Positions 35,965 to 46,799 of a stretch of 64,000 bases of DNA are shown one piece after another. The stretch covers positions 1 through 64,000 of the forward strand of contig SWDT01000030.1 in NCBI GenBank assembly GCA_009193035.1, written 5' to 3'. The DNA is from Halicephalobus mephisto (Eukaryota > Nematoda > Chromadorea > Rhabditida > Panagrolaimidae). Position 1 is the stretch's first letter. Each line of letters begins with the position of its first letter. The position numbers and the translations under genes are program-made. A model generated the notes under the pieces. It was not told the DNA's origin. It did not search any database and saw only the letters and a list, made by a program, of their open reading frames with translations.

Positions 35965-36370
35965 AAAGTTATATTTTTAAAAATTAAATTCCCAAAAAAA
36001 TCAAATTTAAAAAAAGTTATATTTTTAAAAATTAAAATTCTCAAAAAAATCAAACTTAAAAAAGTTATATTTTTAAAAATTTAAATTCTCAAAAAAAATC
36101 AAATTTAAAAAAAGTAATATTTTTAAAAATCAAAATTCCCAAAAAAATCAAACTTAAAAAAATTATATTTTTAAAAATTAAAATTCCCAAAAAGATCAAA
36201 TTTAAAAAAAATTATATTTTTAAAAATTAAATTCCCAAAAAAATCAAATTTAAAAAAAGTTATATTTTTAAAAATTAAAATTCTCAAAAAAAATCAAATT
36301 TAAAAAAAATTATATTTTTAAAAACTTAAATTTCTAAAAAAATTAAAATTTTTTAAAAAGTCTAAATTGA
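35965..36370. repeat. ~45-bp tandem array
   Basis: About eight copies of AAAAAGTTATATTTTTAAAA, then TTAAAATTCTCAAAAAAATC. No gene. Confidence 0.9.
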
Positions 36371-36581
36371 GTTTTTAATTTTTAAAAATATCGAATTTTT
36401 TTTAATTTAAAATTTTTTAAATTTCGAAAAGTTGAATTTTTTCAAACTTTTTAAAATTGGAAAATTTATTTTTTGAAGAATGACTGTCCCTTTAATGGAT
36501 TCTGGATTTCGAAAACTCCAAGAAAAAAGAAAATTTATTTTTTTTGTTTTTATTTTCCCACGGGATTGGCAATTTCTTTTG

Positions 36582-36695
36582 TCAAATGAGGGTGTCCATT
36601 TCTTTTTTACGTGTCTTCGAGATTTTATTTGGACGACCGCCGAACCTCGTTTGACGAATTTTCTCCTCAGGGTCCTTGGTAGGATTCAAGGACAT
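36582..36695 (-). CDS. Candidate small ORF or exon
   Basis: ATG to TGA, 37 residues: MSLNPTKDPEEKIRQTRFGG, RPNKISKTRKKEMDTLI, basic and hydrophilic. The frame stays open upstream to an acceptor-like AATTCCAG. The + strand is open as well, so the strand is a judgement from composition. Confidence 0.3.
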   Translation of the reverse strand: MSLNPTKDPEEKIRQTRFGGRPNKISKTRKKEMDTLI

Positions 36696-36739
36696 TACAT
36701 CAGATTCTGGAATTCCTTACAATCAATAACATTTTTTAT

Positions 36740-37100
36740 ATTTTGTAAAATTAAATAAAAAGTTCTAAATTTTATATATAAAAATTTTTTTATATTTTGT
36801 AAACTTAAATAAAAATTTTTTAATTTTGTAGAAAATAATTTTTTTATATTTTGTAAAATTAAATAAAATTTTTTTAATTTTATAGAAAATTATTTTTTTT
36901 ATTTTGTAAAATTAAATAAAAAATTCTAAATTTTATAAAAAATTATTTTTTAAGATTTTATAAAATTAAATAAAAACTTTTAAATTTTGTAGAAAAATAT
37001 TTTTTTATTTTATAAAATTAAATAAAAACTTTTAAATTTTATAAAAAAATTTTTTATATTTTATAAAATTAAATAAAAACTTTAAAATTTTTGTCTTAAT
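36740..37100. repeat. ~60-bp AT tandem array
   Basis: Repeated TTTTGTAAAATTAAATAAAA plus TTTTTAATTTTATAGAAAAT. At 37080-37400 the sequence resembles the array at 24200-26230. No gene. Confidence 0.8.
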
Positions 37101-37389
37101 TGGAAAATTTGAAAAAATTAATTTTTTAGAGTAATTTATTTTTTTAAAACTTTTGTTATTAAAAATTTTCAACTTTTTTGTCTCGATTGGAAAATTCGAA
37201 AAATTGCCTGACATTTTTCTTAATTTCTGTAAGAAAAATGTTATTTATAATAATATAATTTTGTAACTTTGGGAACCATGTGAAAGTTACATTCCGCTGT
37301 TTTTTGGTTTCCGTGGGAAAATTATAAAAGTTTCTTTTAAAACAAATTTTTTAATTTGTAACAAATATTTTGTTAATAATTTTATTTTG

Positions 37390-38545
37390 TTCGAATTTGA
37401 TCTGATGGAATTCCAGAAGCACTCTAGAGGAGTTCTAGGGAGTTTTAGAGGGACCTTGAGGGAGTTTCAAAAAAATCCTGAGTTTCGGGAGGATTCTAGA
37501 AGATTTTTATAGAATTATAAGAGATTTTAGAAGGATTCTAAGAAGTTCTGAAGAAGTTTCAAAAAAATTCTAAGAATTTCGGAAGTACTCTAGAAGATTT
37601 TTATAGAGTTCTAGGAGGTTTTAGAAGGATTCTAAGAAGTTCTGAAGAAGTTTCAAAAAAATTCTAAGAATTTCGGAAGTACTCTAGAAGGTTTTTATAG
37701 AATCATAAGAAGTTCTGAAGAAGTTTCAAAAAAACTTCTGAGTTTCGGAAGTATTCTAGAAGGTTTTTATAGAGTTCTAAGAAGTTTCAAAAAAAATTCT
37801 AAAAAGTTTCAAGAGGGTTTCATAAAAGTCCTAGAAAGTTTAAAGAACGTTCCAGATAGGTTTTAACGAATTCCAAAGAGATTTTAGAGGAATTATAATG
37901 AATTCTGAGGAGATTCTACATAGGTTTTAACGAATTCTGAAAACGTTTTTAGATAGGTTTTATCAAATTCTAAGGAGATTCAAGAGGGATTCTAACGAAT
38001 TCCAAAGATATTCCATGCATATTTTAATGGATTCTAAGGAGATTCTAGAAGGATTCTAATGAATTCTAAAAAGATTTTAGGTAAGTTTCATCGAATTGTA
38101 AGGAGATTTTAGAAAGATTCTAATGAATTCCAGATAAGTTTCATCGAATTCTAAGGAGATTCTAATGAAGTTTAAAGAGATTCTAAATAAGTTCTATCGA
38201 ATTGTAAGGAGATTTTAGAAGGATTCTAATGAATTCCAAAGAGATTCTAGATAAGTTTCATCGAATTGTAAGGAGATTTTAGAAGGATTCTAATGAATTC
38301 CAGATAAGTTTCATCAAATTCTAAGGAGATTCTAATGAATTCTAAAGAGATTCTAGATAAGTTCTATCGAATTGTAAGGAGATTCTAATGAATTCTAAAG
38401 AGATTCTAGATAAGTTTCGTCGAATTCTAAGGAGATTCTAATGAATTCTAAAGAGATTCTAGATAAGTCCTATCGAATTCTAAGGAGATTCTAATGAATT
38501 CCAAATACATTCCAGATAAGTTTCATCGAATTCTAAGGAGATTCC
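37390..38545. repeat. Long ~53-bp tandem array
   Basis: Over 1.1 kb of units built from GATTCTAATGAATTCTAAAG, AGATTCTAGATAAGTTTCAT and CGAATTCTAAGGA, with an older, more diverged part before ~38000. Open frames at its right end are periodic. The stretch 38560-38690 is unique and AT-rich. Confidence 0.9.
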
Positions 38546-38978
38546 GGAGAAATTCGGTGTTGTTTGTTGATTTAAACTTTAAAAAGCAGTTGGATTATTT
38601 TTCAATTTTGGTTCGGTTGTCTTTGAATAATTCAGGTCATATTTGGAGGTGTTTTTCTGGAAATTTTTGTTTGGAGTAAAAATTAAGTGAGAACTTCAAA
38701 AAATTTTCTACTTTAATTACATGATGATTTTTGTATTTTTTTATTAAAGTTTTTTTTCGCGGATAGTGTCTAAAACCTCCCCGAAGACCCTTCATTAAGT
38801 CTACGTTTAAAATGGATTTTTTTAGCTTTTTCTAATCTAAAAAGAAAACATTTTCTTTTTCATCTGAGAAAAAACAGAAAAGTGAGAAAAAGTGAAAAAA
38901 ATTGTTTTTTCGGTCGCGTCAAAGAAGCTTACAGATGTGCCGCTTCGTCCGAATGCTTTTTGGAACGACTTATTTATT

Positions 38979-39344
38979 GTTTTGTAACTTTTAAAAACTG
39001 ATTGAGAATCTATTTAATTTCGTTAAACAATTTTCTGAAACGAGATAATTCGAAAAATATTTAAATTTAAAATTGGATTTTTTTATTATTTTTTGAAAAA
39101 TTAATGAAATAGTTGTAATTAGTAAAAAAAACACCTAATTGTGAAAAAAATGATTAAAATTGGTCAAGTTAAAGAAAAAAAACGAACGTATCCAGACTTC
39201 CAAGAACAAATAACCAAATATTTTTGATTTTTTTATTTTTTATTTGTGAAATTTTACACATTTATTTTACTTTTTTATTTCATAAAAACCTTCAGCAGAA
39301 ACTAAATACGGATTCTCAATATCCATCTAATAACCTACAAAATT
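38979..39344. repeat. Duplicated block, copy 2 (partner at 27295-27661)
   Basis: Same 367-bp segment as at 27.3 kb. The flanks differ on both sides apart from a shared TGTTTTGYAAC at the left junction. The unique sequence just left of it (38905-38978) shows a GTAAGC donor on the - strand after KSFQKAFGRSGTS, and is open on the + strand as well. Confidence 0.93.
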
Positions 39345-39809
39345 ATTTATAATTTTTTTTCAAATGTGAATTTAAAAATTTTTTTTTGCCTTTTTGGAAA
39401 TGTTTGATTTGAATTTTAATAAATCGCTCAAATTCGAAAAATACCTTTTCATTTGTCTGATTTTTAAATATTTTTCATAAAAAAATTCAAATTTTCAATT
39501 TTTTTTAGAAATTTAAAAATTAAAAAAAAACTTTTTTTGAATTTTTAAAAAATATTTGAATTTCGAATTTTGAGAAAATTAAATTTTTTAATTTTGTCTA
39601 TTTTTAATTTTTGATAATTTCGAAATTGCAGAAATGTTACTTTGTGGCTTACTGTATTTCTGAGAACTTCTAAATGCACCTTCTTACTTCTCTGACTTCT
39701 GAATTTAATATTCGAATGGAAATTGCAGAGAAATTAATTTTTTTAATTTTCTAAATTTATGTAATTTTGCTTTTCTTAAAACTTCAGAATTTTAAAAAAC
39801 CTTATTTCG

Positions 39810-40450
39810 TAATGTTCAGACAAAAACTGAACTAAAAAAATTCTGAGGAGATAATTTGAATATTAGGGAAAGGGGCATACTGTAGGGCATGAGTGAGATT
39901 CTCGGTTGTATTTTGTTAGACATATAGTAATTGCATCTTTGTCTTATTGTTCTGGTTGACATTTACACACTACTTCTGTTTTCTATCTTAACAGTGGGTT
40001 TTTAATCAACATAATCCGGTCTATTATGAGATTACTGTTAAGACAGAAACTAAACTAGAAAAATTCTGAGGAGATATCCTGAATATCAGGGAACGGGGCA
40101 TACTGTAGGGCATGAGTGAGATTCTTGGTGGTATTCTGTTAGACATATAGTAATTGCATCTTTATTGTTTTAATGAAGATTATTTATTGGTTTTGGTTTT
40201 TATCTTAACAGTTCCTATACAAAAAATAGTGACTGAAAATGAACACTATCTTTGATCTTCCTTTGACCTTTCAAAATTACTGTTAAGACAGAAACTAAAC
40301 TAAAAAAATTCTGAGGAGATATCCTGAATATCAGGGAATGTGGCATACTGTAGGACATGAATCAGATTCTCGATTATATTTTGTTAGACATATTTTAAAT
40401 TTTTATCTTTATTCTTTTAATAAAAAGTACTATATTATTTTGTCTTTTAC
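39810..40450. repeat. ~220-240-bp tandem array, three copies
   Basis: GACAGAAACTAAACTAGAAA, AATTCTGAGGAGATATCCTG, GGGCATACTGTAGGGCATGA and GTTAGACATATAGTAATTGC occur three times in the same order. No coding frame spans it. The preceding stretch 39350-39800 is AT-rich with no gene seen. Confidence 0.9.
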
Positions 40451-40959
40451 CTTAATACATAGATTACTGTAGTTTTGAAAAATTTAAAAAACATCCTTAA
40501 TTTTTTTATTTATTTATGAATTCAACATTCAAACGTGGGCTTCATAAAAATTCGATTTTTTTAAATTTCATTCATGTTTTATTTTTTGGGAATTTTGGAA
40601 TTTAAAAAATTAAAAAATTTTATTTTTTTTGAATTTAAAAATTTATTTTTTTTTAAATTTAATTTAATTAAGAATTTTATTTTTTTAATTTTCTATTATT
40701 TTAAAATTTTATTTTTTTTAAATGAATTACTGTAATTTTGAAAAAATTTAAATTTATTTAAACTTTTTTTATTATTTCGGAATTGGGGAAATTTTACTTA
40801 GTAGATTACTGTATTCCTGTGAAATTCACAAAATCCCACCTGTTTTATTTTTAAATTTTCTTAGGATTGCTAAATTCAGACGTGAGTTTTATAAAAATCT
40901 TTATTTTTTAAATTTCCAAATTTATTTATGTTTGATTTTCCAAGTTTTTAAAACTGTTA

Positions 40960-41400
40960 TATCGGTGTATTAACTGACCATTGGATGAACAAACCAAGAA
41001 ACATGGTCTCGAAAGGAAATATTTTACTTTTTAGATATTAGATTTACCGTACATATGACAGCCTGAATGCCGACTTTTTATTTAATATATCGTTGTTATT
41101 TTACTTGGTCTTTGTTATATCGAGATATTAACTGATTATTGGACAAATAAGCCAAGTATCGAAGAGAGATATTTTACTTCCTAGATATTAGATTTACCGT
41201 ACATATGACAGCCCGAATGCCGACTTTTTATTTAATATATCGTTATTACTGTATTTAATCTTTGTTATATTTTTGTATTAACTGATTATTGGACAAATAA
41301 GCCAAATATCGAAGAGAAATATCCTACTTCCTAGATATTAGATTTACCGTACATACGACAGCCCGAATGCCGACTTTTTATTTAATATATCGTTATTGTG
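40960..41400. repeat. ~145-bp tandem array, three copies
   Basis: TTAACTGATTATTGGACAAA, AGATATTAGATTTACCGTAC, AGCCCGAATGCCGACTTTTT and TTTAATATATCGTTATT in each unit. Confidence 0.9.
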
Positions 41401-41457
41401 CTCAATATTATTACTTTTCGGATAAACTAGAAACTCATATCCTTCACACCGGTTCAT
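41344..41457 (-). CDS. Candidate 37-residue ORF reaching into the array
   Basis: MNRCEGYEFLVYPKSNNIEH, NNDILNKKSAFGLSYVR, stop. Its C-terminal third lies inside the last unit of the 145-bp array, so chance is quite possible. Confidence 0.2.
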   Translation of the reverse strand: MNRCEGYEFLVYPKSNNIEHNNDILNKKSAFGLSYVR

Positions 41458-41719
41458 CGAGGTTTAAAAAATCCCAAATTTAAATAACTTTAAAAATTAT
41501 CAAAATTTTTTAATTTTTTGATTTTGTTTTGGAAAGTTTTTCACTTTTTAACTTACAAAAATTGCAGAATTTCAAAAGGTATATTTTACATTTTTTTAAA
41601 TTCTTGAGAAATTTAAGGATTTTTTCTCACATCTTTGGTTTCCGGACCCCCCACCAGTTCCAACGTTCAGGGTATTTGGAAAGTTTAAAATTCATTCAAC
41701 TTTCGAATTTTTTGTTTTA

Positions 41720-42800
41720 GAAATTTACAAAAAAATTTTATTTTTTAAATAATTTGCAAAAATTTTATTTTTTTTTAAATTTATAAAATTCTTATTTTTT
41801 TTGAATTTAAAAATTTTATTTTTTTTTTGAATTTATAAAATTTTTATTTTTTTTTTAATATTTTATAAAAAATTTTTACTTTATAAGAAAGTTCAAAATT
41901 TGAAATTTTATTTTTTTTTAAATTTAAAATTTTATTTATTTTTTATTTTTTTTACTTTTTAACCAATTATTTAATTTTCGAATATTTAAAGTTTTTTCAT
42001 GTTTCAATTTTAAATTTTTTATTCATTTCAAAATTCATAATTTTTAAAAATTTTCAATTCCATTCATGTTTTATTTTTTTAGAATTTTAAAAAGGTCGAA
42101 AAATTTATGTATTATTTTTCAAAAATAAAAAATTTAAAAATTTTTATTTTTTTTTGAAATTTAAAAATTTTTTATTTTTTTAAATATTTAAAATTTTTTA
42201 TTTTTTTCGAAATTTTAAAAATTAAAATTCTTTTTTGAATTTTTTTGATATTTTTGGAATTAAATAAAATTAGCAATTTTTTTGAAAATAAAAATATTTT
42301 TATTTTTACAATTTCGAGTTCAAACTGCAAATGTGACTTTTTGAAACTTTATTTCTGAAATTTTGAATTCCATTCACGTTTGTTCATTCGAGAAGTTCAG
42401 AATTGCAAAAACTTTAACTTTTTAAATGGGACCATTGTTGAAAAACCATTTTTCAGGTTCTTGACGAACATCAAGTTCAATTTTTCCAATAATTTCGATT
42501 TCTGAATTTTTTCGATAACTTCAATTTTTCAATTTTTTTCAATAACTTTAATTTTTCAATTTTTTATTTTTTTCAATAATTTCAATTTTTTAATTTTTTT
42601 TAGTAATTTTAATTTTTCTATTTTTTTTCAATAATTTCGATTTTTTCGATAACTTCAATTTTTCTATTTTTTCAATAATTTTAATTTTAATTTTTTATTT
42701 TTTTTCAATAACTTTGATTTTTTTATTTTTCATTAGCTTCAATTTTTCAATTTTTTCAGTAATTTTAATTTTTGAATTTTTTTAATAAGCCCAATTTTCT
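41720..42800. repeat. A/T low-complexity tract
   Basis: Mostly TTTTTAAATTTAAAATTTT words. From 42460 there is a degenerate ~33-bp repeat of TTCAATAACTTTAATTTTTC. No gene. Confidence 0.75.
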
Positions 42801-43188
42801 AACATATTTAATTTCAGAATTTTTTATTAATTTCCATTTTGTTTTTGACCAAAAACCAGAAATCAAAAATTCCAGAAAAACAGTTATTTTACTAAATAGC
42901 CCAATTTTCAGACATCTATCAATCCTCGAAATTCCGTTTTTTGACAATTTATTTTTTTTTGAAAAATAAATTCATCATTATTTTCGAAAATTTTATTGTT
43001 AATCATTTTCAAAAATTTTGATTTTTTGTTAAAAAATTTTTTGAAAAAATAAAAAAAATTTTATGTATTTTCGAAGTTTTATTTTTAAATATTTTTAATC
43101 TGATTTATTATTAAAATTAATTTTCCTGTCTGAGGACGTAATTCCAGATTTCACAAATGGCTAATTTTTAGAAAACTGAAAAACAAAG

Positions 43189-43490
43189 ATGTTTTTTAAA
43201 AATTCTAAAAACTCTAAAAACTCTAAAAATTCTAAAAATTCTAAAAATTCTAAAAATTCTAAAAATTCTAAAAACTCTAAAAACTCTAAATATTCTAAAA
43301 ACTCTAAAAAATCTAAAAAATCTAAAAACTCTAAAAACTTTAAAAATTCTAAAAACTCTAAAAAATCTAAAAACTCTAAAAATTCTAAAAACTCTAAAAA
43401 ATCTAAAAACTCTAAAAACTTTAAAAATTTTAAAAACTCTAAAAATACTAAAAATTCTAAAAACTCTAAAAATTCTAAAAATTCAACAAG
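43189..43490. repeat. 9-bp minisatellite (AAAAAYTCT)n
   Basis: Roughly 33 copies of a 9-bp unit, AAAAATTCT or AAAAACTCT. Read on the + strand this would encode (Asn-Ser-Lys)n, but codon periodicity of the repeat explains the open frame and no exon context exists. Confidence 0.95.
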
Positions 43491-43849
43491 GAGATGTGCA
43501 AAATTTTAAAAATCATAATTTTTTTATGTAAATTTTCTCATCGGAGATCTTTCGTAATATTCTTTTTAATTAAAGTGTTTTTTTAGAAATCACATATAAT
43601 CCATTTAGTCGTAAATATCCATTGTTTTTAGGACCTTTCGAAGGAGGTTCGTTGTGTTGTCAGCTATATATGTCTAATTTACTTTTTTATCTCTCAATCC
43701 GCTTTACAATTTGACAAATAGGTACTCTGTAGGGAGATTTACGAGCCCTTGTACCATATTTGTTTCTTAAATGCTTCCGAAACAACATCAAGAAAACATA
43801 CATGATCCCATATATCATATCTTCCATGTATAAACTATAGTATATGTAA

Positions 43850-44005
43850 AAAGTGTATTTTTTGGCCGAGTAAAAATTGCGAAATAAAAATGTAACACAA
43901 TCGTCATATTTTTCATAAATACTAGACGTTTGTGACGAAAATTAAAACTTAATAGTGACGATTTATATTTGTTATTGAACTAAAAGTTACATTTTTTGTG
44001 TGTAT
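43850..44005 (-). mobile_element. MITE with GTAACTTTT ends, copy A (inverted)
   Basis: Inverse of copies B and C: AATGTAACACAATCGTCATA, GACGTTTGTGACGAAAATTA, GAACTAAAAGTTAC. The left end is eroded. The body is ~150 bp with no coding capacity. Confidence 0.8.
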
Positions 44006-44296
44006 TCTTTGAAGATCATTATACATCTTTTAGATATTACTTTCCTAAGTGTTTTCATCAAGTTACAATTCTTCTAACTATGAAGTCGGATTCTTCTCAT
44101 GACGTTTGAAAGATATTCGTCATCCTGCCGGCTATATGTGCTTAATTATGCATGTCTCCCAGTGAATTCGGGTCAAATTTGATAAATATATAATTTATCA
44201 GAATATTTGTGAACTTTAATATCATAGGTACTCTGTAAAAGTTTCAAAACAGTCATTATCGAACTCTAGAGCATTTCAAACCTTGTTGTTTTCGTA

Positions 44297-44460
44297 TACA
44301 CGCAAACAAGTAACTTTTAGTTCAATAACAAATATAAATCGTCACTATTATTTTTTAATTTCCGTTACAAAAGTCAAATATTCATGAAAAATGTGACGAT
44401 TGTTACATTTTTGTTGTATTTCGCGATTGTTAAAGAACCAAAAATTACGCTTTTTGTGTA
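44297..44460 (+). mobile_element. MITE with GTAACTTTT ends, copy B
   Basis: Ends GTAACTTTTAGTTC and GAACCAAAAATTAC, with outer A-rich and TTTTTGTGT tracts extending the inverted repeat. The interior CAATAACAAATATAAATCGT matches copies A and C. Confidence 0.85.
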
Positions 44461-44532
44461 TTGGAACTGTTTTCGGATAGTGACTAGAAAGCCGTGATTT
44501 GAGTTCGAAACAGACACTATCCAAAGTCTCTA

Positions 44533-44686
44533 CCCACAAAAAAGGGTAACTTTTAGTTCAATAACAAATATAAATCGTCACTATTAAGTTTTAATTTTCG
44601 TCACAAACGTCTAGTATTTATGACGATTGTGTTACATTTTTATTTCGCAATTGTTAAAGAACCAAAAGTTACGCTTTTTCGTGTGT
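44533..44686 (+). mobile_element. MITE with GTAACTTTT ends, copy C
   Basis: Ends GTAACTTTTAGTTC and GAACCAAAAGTTAC, followed by GCTTTTTCGTGTG. Nearly identical to the inverse of copy A over the central 110 bp. Confidence 0.88.
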
Positions 44687-45330
44687 AGATATCTCTAATG
44701 TGTCTTCTAAGGAGTCTCCCAATCCTCTAGGATGTAACTTCTAGTCTCATTGTATTCGACAAATTATAATCCATCTAACTCCAGAAGTGGACTATTCTCA
44801 GGAGTTCCGGAAGGAGATCCTTTGTCTTCCTCGCTACATATGCTTGATTAGCTATGTCTCTGACCCATTTCGAAATTTGACAAATAGGTACTCTATTAAA
44901 AGATGTCTGAACATTCGTGTCCTTTTCGCTTCACAGATGCTTTAGAAAGAGCAACATCAAAGGGTACAAGATCCTATATGACTTCCTTGTATGAACATAA
45001 CTTGCGAAGACGATTTAAGTCTTCTATATAGTGTCTAATTGAGGCAATTTTATCATAAATTACATATAATATATTTAATTGTGATGATGGATTATGCTTA
45101 AAACTTTTGAAGGAGATTCGTCACTTTGTCAACTACATAGACATAATTGACTTTATCTCTGGACTCATTTCAAACTTTTGACAAATAAGTACTTTATTAA
45201 AAGACATGAACTCTTGTACTATGTGCAATCCATAAATGCTTTGACGCAGCATCAGGAGGAGATATATGTCCTCATATGTCATTACCTCCATATCCGAACA
45301 TGTAACTTCTAAGGATCATTTTGAATCTTC

Positions 45331-45885
45331 CACACTCAAAAAAGAGTATGTAAAAATCGTTCTAATGTATTGGACATATTGTATTTAATATATTGGACAT
45401 ATTATACTTAATGCATATGTATATTGAATATGATGTATTGATACATTATATCTCATGCACAGATATCAACTCAATATATCGATAGATTAGATATAATACA
45501 GTAGAACTTGGATATAAGATACCTCTGTTATAACTTATCTCTTATTATAGCATACGGTATAAATGAATTTAGTTAATTTGTCTTCAAATTTATCCCCTCG
45601 CTATGATATATCCTTCCTTATAAAAAACGCTTTCCCCAGTCCCAGGGGGTATTTTACATCCAAGTTCTACTGTATATCTGATACGTCAGAATCGTTCTAA
45701 TATATTAATACATTGAATATAATATATCTGCCACATTAGAATTACCTCAATATGTCGATTCATTAAATAAAATAAGCCGATATCAACGCAATATATCGGT
45801 AGATTGTATATAATAATCTCATACGTCAGAATCGTTCTAATGTACCCCTACGTTAATTACCATGTACCATTTTTCTGTAGATATA
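45331..45885. mobile_element. Repeat element with GTACATTGAATG-type interior, copy 3, interrupted
   Basis: Begins CACACTCAAAAAAGAGTATG and ends ATGTACCATTTTTCTGTAG. The interior repeats AGAATCGTTCTAATG and GATATCAACTCAATATATCG blocks. It is interrupted by a CAGTAGAACTTGG MITE, which therefore inserted later. Confidence 0.65.
45499..45672. mobile_element. MITE with CAGTAGAACTTGGATAT ends, copy 4 (nested)
   Basis: 174 bp, TA-flanked, CAGTAGAACTTGGATATAAG to ACATCCAAGTTCTACTG. The interior is the inverse of copies 1 and 3 (GGATATATC there, GATATATCC here). It is inserted in the element at 45331-45885. Confidence 0.88.
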
Positions 45886-45901
45886 TGTTTTAATCGAAGT
45901 A

Positions 45902-46073
45902 CAGTGAAACCTCGATATGAACATCCTCGATAAAAGCAAATCCTCTTTAAAGACAACTCGGTTCTGATCTCTACTGTGGATTTTCCCCTAGTAAACCCCT
46001 CGATAAAGGCAACTCCTCTGTAAAAACAACTTTTCTGTCGTCCCTTAGGGTTGTTTTTAGCGATGTTTCACTG
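45902..46073. mobile_element. Tigger/pogo-like MITE, CAGTGAAACCTCG ends, copy 1
   Basis: 172 bp, TA-flanked. Left end CAGTGAAACCTCGATATGA, right end AGCGATGTTTCACTG. The CAGTGnAACCTCG terminus is typical of the pogo/Tigger branch of Tc1/mariner. No transposase frame. Confidence 0.88.
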
Positions 46074-46177
46074 TATTTTTAGGGAATAAATATTATAGAG
46101 AAATACCTATCATAAAGATATAAGTATTTTTAGGGAATAAATATTATAGAAAAGCGTCTATCATAAAGATATAAGTA

Positions 46178-46349
46178 CAGTGAAACCTCGATATGAACAC
46201 CCTCGATAAGAGCAAATTCTCTTTAAAGACAACTCGGTTCCGATCCCTACTGTGGATTTTCCCCTAGTAAACCCCTCGATAAAGGCAACTCCTCTGTAAA
46301 AACAACTTTTCTGTCGTCCCTTAGGGTTGTTTTTAGCGAGGTTTCACTG
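46178..46349. mobile_element. Tigger/pogo-like MITE, CAGTGAAACCTCG ends, copy 2
   Basis: Also 172 bp and almost identical to copy 1, same orientation. The spacer carries a ~50-bp direct repeat (TTTTTAGGGAATAAATATTA). The arrangement suggests a tandem duplication of element plus flank, not two independent insertions. Confidence 0.9.
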
Positions 46350-46439
46350 TATTTTTAAAATGCACTACTTACAACTCATCCGTTTTTGAAATTTTATTTT
46401 TTTCTAAAATCTTTTGGAATTTTTTGTTTTGAACGACTG

Positions 46440-46620
46440 AAAGTTGAATGAAATATCTCTAGCTTTATCCAATCCGAAATTCAAGCTCCAGTCTACTGGA
46501 TGCTCATTCAGCTGTTACCGGAAGTATTTGTCTTGTGTGATCACATTTTCGATTCTGTGGATTTTATTTTCCGCAAAAATGAATTTTACAATGGTTTCCG
46601 GTACATTTTTAGATTATTGG
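46440..46620. other. Unique island, strand uncertain
   Basis: The + strand is open from ATG 46447 with CYRKYLSCVITFSILWILFS. The - strand also reads like coding (IENVITQDKYFR, then NEHPVDWSLNFGLDKARDIS) apart from one TAA between the parts. Unassigned. Confidence 0.2.
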
Positions 46621-46799
46621 AAATTTTCGAAATTTTATTTTTTTTTAATAATTTTAAATTTTTTTAATTGTCAAACTACAAATTTAAAAAAATCAATCAA
46701 AACGTCAGAATTCATTTTTTTTCAGACATTTTTTTTTCAAATTTTCCTGTTTCCAAGGAATTTTTCAAACAAAAGTACATTAGTGAATTTTTTATTTTG

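Larger units (their letters stand above)
43580..45330. repeat. Four diverged copies of a ~250-340-bp repeat
   Basis: Copies begin near 43590, 44065, 44765 and 45060. Each has in order an AATCCATYTAA-like block, GAAGGAGATTCGT, a CTACATATGCTTAATT-like block and (except the second, diverged) TTTGACAAATAGGTACTCT. MITEs are inserted among them. No coding frame. Confidence 0.7.

Noticed and set aside
43189..43509. 106-codon Asn-Ser-Lys repeat protein
   Set aside because: A 9-bp minisatellite keeps a frame open by arithmetic. No exon context or splice sites support it.
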